From Craterostigma plantagineum (Eukaryota > Streptophyta > Magnoliopsida > Lamiales > Linderniaceae): a DNA stretch of 64,000 bases. Below are positions 47,601-59,883 of the stretch, in pieces (position 1 is the first letter of the stretch; each line of letters starts with the position of its first letter). The notes under the pieces were generated by a model, which saw only the letters and a list, made by a program, of their open reading frames with translations, was not told the origin of the DNA and did not search any database. The stretch lies in contig JAPQWV010000017.1 of NCBI GenBank assembly GCA_027422505.1, forward strand, positions 14,943,501 through 15,007,500. The letters are read 5' to 3'. The position numbers and the translations under genes were made by a program.

Positions 47601-47910
47601 CAGGACCTGCAACTCCCAAATTTAGAGAAGCTGCTGGTCGCAGAGAGACATCTTGGTGTTCCGCAACAACCTGGCGGGTAATCTCCACGCTTTATTTTAT
47701 TTATACATTGCTCATATTGAAATTCACGAATATATTGATATGCATTTCAGTGGAGATTGTGGCATATATATGTTGTAGAATGCTTCTGCAATGATGTTTC
47801 CGGAAGACCATCTGTTCGGATTAACTAGCTCGCAGGTGTATGAATTTAGGCAGTACTTGAATGTATCAGTTTTTTCTCTCATACTGGACCTGGCCAAATG
47901 AATAGATATG
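47600..47910 (+). pseudogene. ULP1-like protease fragment with an apparent intron
   Basis: Exon 1 reads LPNLEKLLVAERHLGVPQQPGG and ends at GG/GTAATC (about 47680). The second exon begins after TTTCAG (about 47751) and reads GDCGIYML, then NASAMMFPEDHLFG. PQQ and GDCGIY are the Gln and Cys blocks of C48 proteases, and the splice joins them in frame. A stop after GIYML and lack of the His/Asp half make it a relic, probably of a MULE or CACTA element, since such elements often carry ULP1 genes. Confidence 0.6.
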
Positions 47911-48559
47911 TCCACCTCTCATTCTTCCTTTCGAAGCGTTGTCTTAGTGTGTAACTAGACGCTAAATTGGTTGCACGCTTTAGTGAATGTTTATGCTTCT
48001 TGGGTACAATTTTCCGATGTTTATGTGCAAGTGTGTGGATTTTATGACATTACATTAGCATAACGTAGCATCATCCGGACTATCAAAACGTGTATTGCTC
48101 ATGATGAATCCTACAAAGTCTACATTACTAAAAATGTAACTATGTAGACATGGGATCTGCCAGACATCCACGTGTGGTTGTTGTAACTGAATTCCAGACA
48201 GATGCACCTTATTGTTGAACTGCTACATTTATCTTAATTACTCGAATATGAGCAGTCATACGCGAGTTTCAAGCAGTATGCACAAATATTGTCAAACGCA
48301 TGAACAACATTAATTAATGAAGACCATTGTATGTAATGTTCGTGAACTGTAAGCTGTCAATATAAACAGTGAACAAATATAAATTCCATAAAATCGTTGC
48401 ATTCAAAGGTTGATTACCCAATTAGGAGCCAAAATGCTAAAAGTGTAAGTGCTTATATACTATACACACATTTACAGCTTCAGAAACAATTTCCAATCAT
48501 CCGAAATCACAAATTACAACCAAGTTATGAAGGATGGTGACAAAGTTGGTATCAGAGCT
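47911..48559. other. Non-coding spacer
   Basis: AT-rich, no recognised feature; the 5' end of the Helitron may lie within it or just downstream. Confidence 0.4.
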
Positions 48560-48934
48560 TCACGTAAGTCGGGTCTGCCACCAAATCTTGGCGTCGTCGG
48601 TAAGAAATCTAGATGCCACTGCCACTTTATTATTTACAGCCACTTCAGCTGCTTGGAAATATCCTTCAATATCATATATGAAGTTTTCCAACTTCTTCGC
48701 ATCGCGTACGCCATTATAAGTGTCTGGGTCGAGCAACTTCGACCTTGAGCTCTTAGGTGCTTCGATGTGGACAAGCTGATTACGTATGTATCGCAGCTCA
48801 GCATCAACTTCCGCAAAACCGCGATCGTTGGCTGCGATGATTTCAGCAAATCGACGTTCATTGGCCGCATCGAGCTCGGCTATGCGCCTTTCATTGACTT
48901 CGGCGGCATGTGCGGATGCTCCAATGATACACAT
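48560..48934 (-). pseudogene. Gypsy gag fragment
   Basis: An open minus-strand frame of 124 codons holds an Ala/Glu/Arg-rich stretch (ERRIAELDAANERRFAEI), then DPDTYNGVRDAKKLENFIYD and DDAKIWWQTR. This matches the start of the Retrotrans_gag domain of plant gypsy elements (F.G.RDA...NFI, W.R). It stops where the domain should continue. It lies opposite to the neighbouring genes. Confidence 0.75.
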
Positions 48935-49324
48935 ACAATCAGGCTAAACAACGGCCAAGTGCTGCATGTAATTTCTACAGTACATCAGTTCTCATACCAT
49001 GCATACTAACCTCCAGACACTCATGGATTGGCAGTGTGACTACTAGAGATCTTTAATGAACCAAGTAGAGGAAAGGATCGATGCGAAGATAAATTGCTAC
49101 AGGCTATTTGAGGAACGTACATACGACATGTTCCAAGTAAGGTACGATACTCTTATAGGAAGCGTTGAAAACACGCTCGGAGTAGTCAATGAACATTACC
49201 TGAAGATTGACAAACAATTGTCCAACATAGACATCACGATTGGTAATGTATTTCAAAATTTTTTATGCAAACCCTTCCATTAAGTTGATGCACTGTTTAT
49301 TGCTTTATTAATAAATTAAAAACA

Positions 49325-52300
49325 GGCCCAAACAGGCCCAAATTGCAAGACAGAAGCGTTTAGAAATCATGAAATCTAAACGTCGATTGGGGATTACGGA
49401 GAGCGATAAACAAAACCTAGGAACACGAGATGGTATGCAAATAAAGTTTGGGCAACATATCACCAAAAAAAAACGTGCATGCTAGCTGTTGTTGAAATTG
49501 TTAAACGTTGACTGTAGAAAGTGATCGACGATAACGAAACAAGCATTTTACCCTCTGTACAATACGTAAAAAAGGAGCTTCTTCACTGACATTTTTGTGA
49601 TGCGCTGATTTGGAAAGCAGAGTCGACAAAAAAAAGACCGCGGAAAAACTTTGTTCTACACTATATGCTGCAACCAGGGTAGAGTGTCGCTACCCCGATC
49701 GAGGCAACCACCTCAATACTTGCTCAATATGATTTTTGACAGATCATTTCGATATTACATAAGGGTTTATAATTCAATTCTTGCATTTACATCCATGGGA
49801 GCAAAAGTTGACAGGTCAGTCACACCAAGATCAGGCACATATGTTTACACGATCCGCGGACAAAACTATCACAACATCGATTCTTTGCTTCCAGCTGAAG
49901 GAGATAAGCCGAAATTTGCTCAGCTATTCATTTACGACACTGCAAATGAAGTCTCAATTGAATGAACACACTTTCTAGAGAAAGCTCTGAGAACTTGGAT
50001 ACAGATGTCATTGCGAAGCTAACTACAATGCTAGATGCGAACAATGAGCTGGTTAAAATATTCAGGACGGTAAGAGACAGGTACGAAGCCGGAGGGGAAA
50101 CTGAATTATCGATAAGGCTGATAGGTCGCGGACCAAAGGGAATATGACCTACCCGCAACAGACGAAATTGCAGGATTAATAGTCGGTGAATTGCCGGTAA
50201 CAACTGGGGAGCGAGACATAATTGTCCCGATGAAAATGGCCAACTTCAAAGAATTAGCGAGTCACATCCTCTTTCATGGCAATGCAGTACCCGTTGCTTT
50301 TCCTTTTGGTGAAATTGGTTACCACGATCAGATTCCATACAACGGAATGCTGCATGCATTGTTAAAGAGAAAATGTATAACAATGCGGGAGTTTTATGCT
50401 TACAAATACAAACTAGATTGTCGCAAGGAAATAGTATCATTCGAGCGGGCCGCCTTTTCCACCAATATGTAGTTGATGCATATACAGCCATAGAACATGA
50501 AAGATTGCGTTGGGTTAGAAATAATCAGAAGACGTTTATGACAGAACTTTATAGCAACATATGCGATGCAGTATCAAGGGGAGAGATGGATGCAAGATCG
50601 CTTGGGAAAAAAATAATTTTGCCTTCGTCTTTTACGGGATCTTCGGGACATATGATAGAGAATTATCATGAAAGTTCTCGCCTTATGCAGATGGTATGAC
50701 AACATCTATCATAACAATAACAGCAAATCCAAACTGGGAAGAGATCGCAGCTCATCTTCAAACGTATGGCGATGACGTGCCCAACGGGAGACCGGACCTG
50801 CTATGCCGAATGTTCAAGATAAAGTTAGAACAACTTATGGCAGACATTCGCAGTGGATGCTTCTTTTCTAATATTAACGCTGGTGTGTCATTTACGCCAT
50901 AGCTTTTTGCGTAAACATTTCTAACAATTCATGTATTTGTCGGAAATGCATCATTGTATACTATTGAATTCCAGAGACGTGGTTTGCCACATGCCCATAT
51001 ACTGATGTGGCTTAATCGAGCAGCCGCCGAGCCTACTCCGGCAGAGGTTGATGCAATTTATTTCGGCAGTCCGGACCGCCAAATCGATGAAGAGGGACAT
51101 GCTTTGGTCGAGCAATTCATGATGCATGGACCGTGTGGTTTCAATTGATCAAATTCTCCATGCATGAAAAAAACAGATGCACAAACTTCCCAAAACAGTA
51201 TAATGCAAGGACAACGATTGACGAATCCAGATATGTGCCTTATAGACGGAGGAATGATGGTAGATTTATCCTTAAAAAAGACGTCGTCCTCGACAACGGT
51301 TACGTGGTACCCCATAACTTGGCAATGTTGAAAAAATATAGGGCACATATTAACGTGGAATGGTGCATCACGACAAGGGCAATAAAGTATTTGTTCAAAT
51401 ATATCACAAAGGGAGTTGACAAGGCGACGATGATAATTGAGGCCGCGAACATACAATCCACAGGGAGAACCCTCCGACATGGTGACGAAATATCAAGATT
51501 TCTAGATTGCAGATATTTATCTGCTTGCGAAGTGATGTGGAGGATATTGGCATTCGACATCCACCACCGAGAACCTGCTGTACAGAGGCTTCAAATTCAT
51601 TTGGAAGGCCAACAGAGTTTGCTGTATGATGAATCTTCAAATTTGTGAGTATATGGTGGCTCAGTTGGCACTCAGAAGACGATGTTTATAGAATGGATGG
51701 AAACAAACAGGTCCGATCCTGAGGCAAGGAATCTTACTTACGTACAGTTCCCATCGAAGTTTGTATGGAATACATCTAACAAGGCATGAACACCGCGAAA
51801 GAAAGGGTTATGATGGTAGGATTGTGAACATACATCCAACAGCTGGCGAAATATATTACATGAGAATGTTGCTTACTATGGTGAAAAGACCAACATCGTA
51901 TCCGGACATAGTGTAAACAGGCAAGTTATGCAGAGGTTCAAGGATGCGTGCTATTACAGGGGATTGTTAGATGGTGATTCAGAGTGGCATCAGGCTATGG
52001 ACGAAGCTGCTCAATGGGCTTCGCCAAATCAGATTCGACAACTATTTGTTACGCTATTGATTTTTTGCGAAGTCACCGATCCCTTGAATCTCTGGAACTG
52101 CTGTTGGAAGAGTATTTCTGAAGACATACTAATACAACAACGACGTCTGTTTGGCATTAGTGAACTGCGACTTACAGATGACCAATTGAAAAAATCATGA
52201 TGCAGAGTTCGAAAACTCTTTCATATTTCCCACTGATGCCTACTCCCTCAAAGACGATTCTAAAAGAACTAAAAAAGAGGATGCTCATGGAAAAAACTAA

Positions 52301-52830
52301 TTACAACATTGAAGAGACCACAATTGAACACCAATGTCTTATTGATACTCTGAATGAAGAGCAGCAGACACTGTTCGATAACGTTATTCACTCAGTGCAC
52401 AACAACAAATGGGGCTTATTCTTCTTATACGGACCTGGAGGGACGGGGAAAACACACGTTTACAAGACGATAATCACAAAATTAAGATCACAGAGTCGAA
52501 TTGTCATCCCGGTTGCATCTCATGTATATCGGCATTACTACCAGGTGGAAGGACAGTGCATTCGAGATTTAAGATTCCAATAACTCTCCAAGAGAACTAT
52601 ATGTGCGATATAAAGCAAGGAACGATGCTGGCTGAATTACTGACACGTTCAGAGCTAATTATCTGGGATGAGGCTCCAATGACTCACAAATACGCATTTG
52701 AGGCGTTAGACGGAACACTGAGGGACCTTACGTCTGGGGCAAATGTCGTCGCAGACCTTTTTATGGGACGACTGCCGTGTCTACTCGTTGACGCAGAACA
52801 TAAGATAACATCACTCTGAAATTTAGTTTG
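49325..52830 (+). pseudogene. Helitron Rep/helicase, N-terminal part
   Basis: Readable blocks in order: CNQGRVSLP with RSYRVYN-like and FTSMGAK (49660-49800), PAEGDKPKFAQLFIYDTANE (49895-49950), GERDIIVPM (50210), FHQYVVDAYTAIEHERLRWV (50450-50520), IILPSSFTGSSGHMIENYHE (50620-50680), ANPNWEEI (50725). The Rep HUH motif LPHAHILMWL is at 50985, and the catalytic-Tyr block KYLFKYITKG at 51385. The helicase has GPGGTGKT (Walker A, 52431-52454) and LIIWDEAPM (Walker B, about 52655). Rep nicks and ligates single strands and the PIF1-like helicase unwinds in rolling-circle transposition. Frameshifts separate the blocks (about 49960, 50470, 50700, 50890, 51145, 51650, 52200, 52560). LTR B cuts it at 52831. 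Confidence 0.94.
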
Positions 52831-54518
52831 TGTAATACCCGAGTCCCATAAGTAAGCCGGCCAATAAATATGCATATATATTATATGACTTACGTGACTG
52901 CATGAGACACGTTTTGTGACTTTTATATGCTTAAATGATTTCATGTTATATGCCAACATGACATGTATAAATTAGAAAGTAGATTTTAATTTAGGTTAGT
53001 TATTAATTTTAGGGTTTCTAGTACATGGTATGCTAACCTAGAAAATTTGGTTTAGTTTATTAGGTGTTAATATCACGCCTTAAGGAATACGAATTAGTAG
53101 GAATAGATTTCGAAAGGGGACTAGATAGAGATTTTGACGCATTAGGGTTTTGGAACTAGGAATCTCGAGATCTATGGATCTCGAAATCCTTGAAACTCGA
53201 AAGGTTAAAACTCGAATGAGTGAATGTCGAAATGATAAGATGTCGAAGTAAGGATATTGCTAAATAGGAGGAACTCGAAGTCCTAGGATATCAAAATCAT
53301 TGAAACCGAAATTGTTAAGCTCGAGATCTTTAATTGTCGAGACCTTAGAAGCCAAGATCTTTAGGAACTCGAAGTTGTTAAAGCTCGAAATATAAAACTC
53401 GAGATCAAGGAATAATAGAGAATTTCGATGAAGAGATAGACTTCGATTGCTTTAGCTAGAAGGGAAATTAAAATAATAATAGAATAATGATGAGGACCGA
53501 ATATATGTTGATGTCATTTGTTAATTCACGCACGTTAACTTTAGGAATAAGAGACGAAAACCCCAATGCACTAACACAAACTCTCGAGAACTTAGAAGCA
53601 GAAGAGAAACGAGGAACATATTGCTTAAGCTAGGAGTGGTATGAATCTCTATCAGAACTTATATATTTAAATTCATGCTTTTATTCATGATTGGTTAAGA
53701 TCTTTAGCGATTCAACAGTTGCATAATTTTAGGTTTTAAACTAGGGTTCTAACTACTGCTTTTAGGGTTTTGATAAAAATAATACAACCTTCAAACTGTT
53801 TTTGAAAAAGTAAGTCTTTCAATCGAAGTTTAGATGATTTCAGTGTTAAAAAGTTGTTTCCAGGCAATATGATCTCTAGTTAGATGGATTTCGAACTCTG
53901 TTGAGTTTTGTAGGAAATGATCTCGAGCCCAAGGATGTCGAAATCTCGTGGTGCGTAATCGAGCTCGAGGTTCATCTTGAGAAGATGTCGAAATCTATAT
54001 TAAATCCATGTCAAAATGCACGTCGAAACTGTGTTGTTAAATCTCGAGATCAAGCTCGAGATTCCTTTTGAAATCATTTCGAAATATATATTAGCCTTAA
54101 TGTCGACATTTTTGTGTGATATTGTTTAAGTCTCGAGATCTATTCATGTCGCAAACTTCTTTGAAATCAACCTCGACATTTTATGTGAAAACTCGACATA
54201 TATCTCGAATTCCATGTCGAGATTCATTTTATATCAAGGTTCATATCGAAATTTCATAAGCAAGTTCAAGATTTCTTCTTGAAAACCATATCGAGATTTT
54301 TATTGTTTAAATATCGAGATCCATTTTTAAGTTATGTCGAGATTTATTTTACAAGGCAACTCGAAATCCATGTTAGGGTTCTACAACTCGAGAATCATGT
54401 CTGAGGGAATTTCGAAACTCATAAAAGTCGAAACTAGGGTTTCTAAATTAAGTCATTTTAGTGAAACTATAATTGAACTAACAAACCCTAATTTTATATG
54501 TTTCTATACTTAGGGCTT

Positions 54519-55294
54519 TGTTACCCTCGGGTTTTATAGCTAACGGTAAAATAACGTTAACTACCTAAAGACACGCGAGCGGTAGGGCACGAAAGGAAAG
54601 TCCAAGGCGCGAAGAGATACCTCGAGTGGATGGGGAGTGGCTCGAGAACAACCTGCTCAAGGACGTCGAGTCCAAAAGGGGGCTAAATGCCCGATCGCGC
54701 CTCGCGGGATAAGAAATCGAGAATGGAAGGGTCGAGGAAGGGACGCCCGGTTGGGTTGATGAGACTACCCGAACAGGAGGGTTAGCCCGAGTAGGGAGGT
54801 TACCCCGAGCAGGAGGGTTAGCCCGAGTGGGAGGGATAGCCCGAGCAAATGATGCCGCCAGATGGAGACGATGTCGTGAAGAAAACTGGAAGGAAGAGGA
54901 GAAGATGAGAACGTGGGATCGTGGGGAGAGCCACGTTCCCTCCGCGAGGTCCACGAGAAACACGGGCCAGGGTGAAAGACTAGGTCAAAGCAAAATGAAG
55001 CGAGGTTAGTATAAATAGTGACGGTTAATTCATTTTCCAGGTACGCTTAAAAAAATAACCAAATTAATTTACTAGCAAAAAACACCTATCTTCACCCATT
55101 TTCTGACTTAAGCATCGGAGGGGCTACGCCGGCATCAACCCCGGCCCCCTTCTGACGTAGTTCTTGAGTTTTTGGGTGTTAGGCCTGACGGAGATAGTCA
55201 ACAGAGAGCGAGAGATTCGCGCCAAGGAGGTTACGAGGGAAGAACAACTGCTTTAGTCACCGTTCCAAGAGGTCGTTTTACGCGGTCCACATCA
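54519..55294 (+). repeat. 5' LTR of the second Tat element
   Basis: The LTR starts TGTTACCCTCGGGTTTTATA and ends CGGTCCACATCA. Four 18-bp units of GGAGGGTTAGCCCGAGTA type lie at 54776-54847. TATAAATA is at 55010-55017, a plausible promoter. Confidence 0.95.
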
Positions 55295-55313
55295 TTGGCG
55301 CCGTCTGTGGGAC
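55295..55313 (+). other. Primer-binding site of the second Tat element
   Basis: TTGGCGCCGTCTGTGGGA follows the LTR directly, a sequence commonly seen at this position in Tat-type plant elements. I do not assign the tRNA. Confidence 0.85.
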
Positions 55314-55331
55314 GATATATTATTAGTAAAC

Positions 55332-56432
55332 ATGGTGGACGCCGCAAACGACACCCAACCACCGCTTATGGAAGAGGTTCCAGTGATCGACTGGACGGAG
55401 GAGAATCATGAGGAAATACGCAACGCTTATCAGACTAAACTTGGAAAATTGAGGGCGGAAGTAGAGATGCTGAGAGCGGAACGAGCGCGAAGAACTCGCG
55501 CGGAGTCGCCGCCACGACAGGAGACGGAAGAGGAAGAGGCGGAGCGGTTGCATCGCGAGGAAGAGCACGCGCGAGCCAAAGAACTAGAGAAAGAGACAGA
55601 AGAAAAGACGCTGAGGGCGGAGATCAACATCTTACGGGCCGAGAAGAAAAGAGCCCTGGAAGAAAGACAGATCGTGGAGTGGGAACGGATGAAGGAAGAG
55701 ATTCAGAGGTTGAATGAACTGGCCAATCCGCAGATGCCCCTCCCGATTCAGCGAGGCTCCCCCTTCTCGGAGGAGGTCCTTCGCGCTCCTTTATTGAACA
55801 ACTTCAGATTCCCGGACATGAACCGTTATAACGGGTCGGGGCCTACCAAGGATCACCTAGCCAGCTTTGACAAAAATGCCGCATTATATCAATTAGAGGA
55901 CGCAATCAAGTGCCGAGTGTTCGCTACCACCTTCGCTAAGGGGGCCCAACAGTGGTTCACCATGCTACCCGCAGGGGAAATTCGTAATTTTGCCAACTTC
56001 ACTCGGGCCTTTCTGAGACAATTTTCTAGCAGCCGTAGAAGACCTTTCTCGGCTGTAAACTTGCTGAACATGAAACAAGGAGACCAGGAGAGTCTGCGAG
56101 ACTACCTGAAGCGATTCAATCGTACTATGATGGAAGTCCCGACCGCCACCTCAGACTTGTTGATCGGGGCTTTCCATGGGCTGAAGGAAGGAGATCTGTA
56201 TCGGTCGTTAGTAAAGAAATACCCGACTACTGTAGAAGAATTGGTAATCAGAGTAGAGAAGTACATAAGGGTAGAGGAAGCGCATAATTTCAAGAAAGGA
56301 GATAAGAAACGCGCCATCGGGACGGTGGATGTGGCTCGGGAACCCGTTCACCCTCCGAGCTTGAAGGAAGAAAATGCCGAATCGATAGGTCCATCGAGAG
56401 GGATCGGGAGGCTTCGCAACCCCTTATTTTAG
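55332..56432 (+). CDS. Tat-type Gag, open 366-codon frame
   Basis: The ATG lies 18 bp after the PBS. Residues about 25-135 are rich in Glu, Arg and Ala and look like a coiled coil (LRAEVEMLRAERARRTR). Residues about 155-320 form the Retrotrans_gag domain: LLNNFRFPDMNRYNGSGPTK, GAQQWFTMLPAGEIRNFANF and LLNMKQGDQESLRDYLKRFN. Gag forms the particle that packages element RNA. No zinc knuckle or protease follows. The last about 16 codons are read from the element's 3' UTR (SIGPSRGIGRLRNPLF), so the natural C-terminus is deleted. This is the least decayed element ORF in the window. Confidence 0.9.
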   Translation: MVDAANDTQPPLMEEVPVIDWTEENHEEIRNAYQTKLGKLRAEVEMLRAERARRTRAESPPRQETEEEEAERLHREEEHARAKELEKETEEKTLRAEINILRAEKKRALEERQIVEWERMKEEIQRLNELANPQMPLPIQRGSPFSEEVLRAPLLNNFRFPDMNRYNGSGPTKDHLASFDKNAALYQLEDAIKCRVFATTFAKGAQQWFTMLPAGEIRNFANFTRAFLRQFSSSRRRPFSAVNLLNMKQGDQESLRDYLKRFNRTMMEVPTATSDLLIGAFHGLKEGDLYRSLVKKYPTTVEELVIRVEKYIRVEEAHNFKKGDKKRAIGTVDVAREPVHPPSLKEENAESIGPSRGIGRLRNPLF

Positions 56433-56550
56433 CGATAGCTAACGTCCAAATACTCGTTATACTCTTTTTGGACTATTTTAGGGGGGGGGACTATTGTTAC
56501 CCTCGGGTTTTATAGCTAACGGTAAAATAACGTTAACTACCTAAAGACCC
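56386..56550 (+). repeat. Duplicated 3' UTR, PPT and 56-bp LTR stub
   Basis: This segment matches 59786-59951: TCGAGAGGGATCGGGAGGC, then TTTTAG and a G-run polypurine tract, ACTAT, and the first 56 bp of an LTR (TGTTACCC onward). Homology stops at 56550. The two copies bracket 3.2 kb of other sequence. Confidence 0.9.
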
Positions 56551-57790
56551 CACCCTCCATCGCCGGGCTCAAACGACGATGGGAGGGTTTTAACCCCATT
56601 TCTTCTATCCCCGTTTCTTTATGACCCCTCGACTTCTCACTGTTTCGTCTCCTATGGCTACCTCTGAGCTGCCGAACATGGATCCTATCAGTTTGGTACC
56701 GGATTATGGCTTGCTTCGGCAGTCATCCCCGAGTTTGACAGACTCTTCGATGTTCCTTCGTTTGAGGGCTTTTTGGCCGCATCACTAGCGTGCGTCCCGA
56801 CTCTCCTACCTCGCCGGTGTGTTCTCCAAACCGGCCGAACCCTCCCACAACGGGATCTGAGCTCACCAATGAGTTTGTCTCGACCCCCTGCCCCGACCAC
56901 TGTGGATTCCGCAGCGACGCCGAAGGATCACCTCCCACATAGCCCCTCTCCGTGATACACCTCATGACGCGCGTAGACCATTGCGGAGGGGCACCCCACC
57001 GCCGCCAGCTCGCGTTAACCCGGGCTTGGAAGATCAAGATAGTAAAGATGCGCCACCTCTCCTTAGCGTTTCGGCCACCATGGAGCCTGAAGACGGAATT
57101 AGGGTTCCGACGGCAGCTCAGCCCAACCCTATTGGGCCTAATATTGGGCCTGGACTTGAGGTGGAAGCTAACCCTAATTCTACTGGGCCTAATACTACTC
57201 CTGTTGGGCCTGCGCTTGAGGTGGAAAATTCTCCTCAAAAGGGCCCCGAATATGTGATGGATACTTACCCTAACACTGTTGGGCCTGACACCCCTTTTGG
57301 GCCTGGACATGTGGAGAAAGCCACTAACACCATTAATGGGCCTACACATGAAGAGGATGAGGTTATATCCACTATTCCTGGGCCTAACGTTTCTTCCAAG
57401 GATTCCCCCATAACTCTCTCATGCGCCGGCAATACAGAATCGCACACTAGGCTGCCTGAGGGGATTCCACCACCGGGAATTCTTAGTTCGGGACCTTCTT
57501 TCTCTGATATTGTTTCTGGCGTCAACAACAACCAAGGAAGGGCTAGCTCGCCACGCATCCCTCTAACTTACACGAAGCCTAGTGTCATTGATGTAGTCGC
57601 TGCTGCTCGGCCTTCGTGGGAAGTTGCTCAGCAATGTGCCGCACGGTGGGATCATACGCTCGTCGGGTCCTTCAATTTCTTCTCAGAATTTGTAAGTGCA
57701 ATGCAATCTTCGTGCATGAAAAGCATCCTTTCCAAGGCCTCGGCACCACAAGCAAAACTCTGGCAGGCGAAGGGGGGAATAATTAAGACT
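56551..57790 (+). pseudogene. LINE ORF1 fragment (DUF4283-type)
   Basis: A start MATSELPNMDPISLVPDYG at about 56656 runs to a stop, then an open frame (56981-57802) is rich in GP, NP and TGPN motifs. Near its end are SFSDIVSGVNN and IPLTYTKPSVIDV, then WDHTLVGSFN, as at the entry to DUF4283 in plant LINE ORF1. The DUF4283 body and all of ORF2 are missing. The piece has lost its 3' part, unlike normal 5'-truncated LINE insertions. The Pro/Gly-rich region alone is weak evidence; the SFSDIV and LTY blocks carry the call. Confidence 0.6.
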
Positions 57791-57799
57791 AAAGGAATA

Positions 57800-59221
57800 T
57801 GACGCAGGCGGAAGAGTGAAGAAGTGAAGGAAGAAAGCCGATACCTGACCCATATGTTGAGCAAAGAGAGGGAAGAACTCCTGAGGGTCGAGAGGTGAGA
57901 TTGGTTGGCCTCGTTCCGGAAGCCCCAGAGAAATTCCACGCAGTGAGCCCCGCGAGGGCGATGGAAGTAGTCGGGCTGCTCGACGGGGTCCGTGGGGGAA
58001 GGATTGCCTTCGATGGCACCTGGGCTGGGCCGGGCGCCAGATTTAGTTTTCTTCGCCACGGAGCTGCTCGGGGCGGCAGACGCCTTCCTTTTTGGAGCCG
58101 ATTTAGGGGATCCCGAGGAGGTGGCTGGAACTTTACCATTGCCTTTGTTGAGAACCCGAGTAACGGAAGCAGGAGGAGCCTGAGAAGAACCGCCCTCCTT
58201 CATCTCTCGGGAAATCTTGAGCAAATCGGCGAGATCCATACGCGAGTCTGATGAGAAAGAGCAGAAAACCCGATCAGAGATAAAAGCAAAAAAAACAGAG
58301 AGAAACCAAGAAGATATACCTAAGTCGTCTACCACTAAACCCTTGGAGCAACAGCAAAAGTGGTAGGAGATCATCTTTGACAAGCTCGGGGGCGCTGAAG
58401 CTTCGGTCCCCAAGGACCTCCATGAACCTCTCGACTTCTGAATCGGGGGCGGCTGGAAGAGGAGTAGATATAGATATCAACAGTGTCGTTTTCAGGGCTC
58501 CCCTCGGGAGATCGGACATAGAAGAATTTTCTCATCCATCCCTTATGAGAGGAGGGGTTTCCGAGAAAGAATTCCTTGGGAGCGGTGGAGGGGAGGAAGA
58601 ATTTGCCTGGTTCTTTCTGGTTTATATTCAAAAAGGATAGGAGAAGGGGAAGAGATAGGGGAATCTGAAAATGCTCGATGAGGATGGCTAGGGAAAGCAA
58701 GAGGCTGTAGGAATTGGGAGTCAATTGACTCGGGGAGATCTGGTAATGATTGCGAAGTTCGGCTATAAAAGGAGCGATAGAAAGACGAAGGCCCATATCC
58801 AGTTGGTCTAGGAAAAACGTTTGGAAGCCTTCGGGAGGGCCGTTGATTACATCTTGAGGCCCGGGAATTCGGACCTTGAATTCGGGGCTCAGACCGGCCC
58901 GATCAACAATTGCAGGGATATGAGATGCCCGAAGGGAGGATACATTCACTTCGTGCCAGGGGAGCTTAACCTCCTCGCGAAATTCTTCCATTTGAGAGGT
59001 CCAGTCAGACAGAGCTCGAAGATAGGCTTTCGCGCTCGGGTATCATATAAGCTGAGGGGGCAAAAAATATCCAAGTCAGGGTAATTATTCAGGACCTCCG
59101 TGGCGTTGAGAAACGAAACAAAAAATAACGAAGAAGAAGAAGAAGATGAAGATTCTGGGCAGTCCAGGGATGTAAAAGGAATCGAATGATTTAGAGAAGA
59201 TGAAGTCGCGCGGCTGCTCAT
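57800..59221 (-). pseudogene. Antisense extra ORF of the Tat element, PF04195-type
   Basis: The ORF begins at 59221 (MSSRATSSSLNHSIPFTSLD) and runs antisense to gag, starting about 670 bp from the 3' LTR. The core (58520-58990) has VRIPGPQDVINGPPEGFQTF, GLRLSIAPFIAEL, NYHYQISPSQLTPNSYSLL-like and HKGWMRKFFYV blocks of the plant family PF04195 (annotated as gypsy-type transposase, function unknown). PDSEVERFMEVLGDRSFSAP follows. A candidate 72-nt intron (58248-58319; donor GTATAT, acceptor TCATCAG) precedes a Ser/Pro/Lys-rich tail (MDLADLLKISREMKEGG, KRKASAAPSSSVAKKTKSG). Frameshifts lie near 58985 and 58450. Confidence 0.75.
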
Positions 59222-59785
59222 GGTGAAAGAAGGCGAAATCCTAGAACAACTAATAGGATGAATACGGAGAAAATGACAGAGAAGGAAAGGCGAAATCTCA
59301 CGATGACAGTCGCATGATTCAAAATCAAAAAGCAAAATAGAAGTAAATGGAAACGACGAGATGGAGGAGAGAGAGGAATAACTTACCAGTGGTGATGACG
59401 AGGAAGACGATCATAGAAAGATAGACGAGTCGCCGATTTGGGGGGAAGGAACGGAGGCGCTGAAAATCTTCTTTTTTCCATCTTGATGAGGAGAATGGAA
59501 AGTGAAATGCGAGAGACGAAGATTGAAAACCCTAGGAGAAGAAAAAAAGGGGGGCACGGAAAATAAGGAAAAGAAGAAAAATAAGGAAAAAGGAAAAAGA
59601 AAAGAAAGAAGAGACGTCAAGCCCTTGCATGAGAACCACGTGTCGGAAAAAGTCTGATCATGATCTGACTGGGCGGCGATTTTCCCGCCCGGTGGAAGCC
59701 GCTACGTGGCGTAAAATGGTATCGCTAAAGAATGAGGAGAAGCACGAGTAGCCTGAGAATGTAAGGGGAAGGGTATTAGGACGCC
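59222..59785. other. Region between antisense ORF and 3' LTR
   Basis: This purine-rich plus strand (AGAAGAAAAAGG-like runs) is presumably promoter and leader for the antisense ORF. No TATA box is convincing. Confidence 0.4.
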
Positions 59786-59883
59786 CGAGAAGGTCCATCG
59801 AGAGGGATCGGGAGGCTTCGCGACCACTTATTTTACCGATAGCTAACGTCCAAATACTCGTTATACTCTTTTTGGACTATTTT

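Noticed and set aside
37556..47910. Host SUMO protease genes
   Set aside because: The ULP1-like pieces lie inside or beside transposon termini and are fragmentary.
54565..54963. 132-codon minus-strand ORF in the Tat LTR
   Set aside because: Its RANPPAR-like periodicity is a translation of the 18-bp LTR repeat; it has no start context or domain.
55332..55630. Short minus-strand ORFs opposite Tat gag
   Set aside because: They mirror the Glu/Arg-rich coiled-coil codons and carry only Ser/Leu runs.
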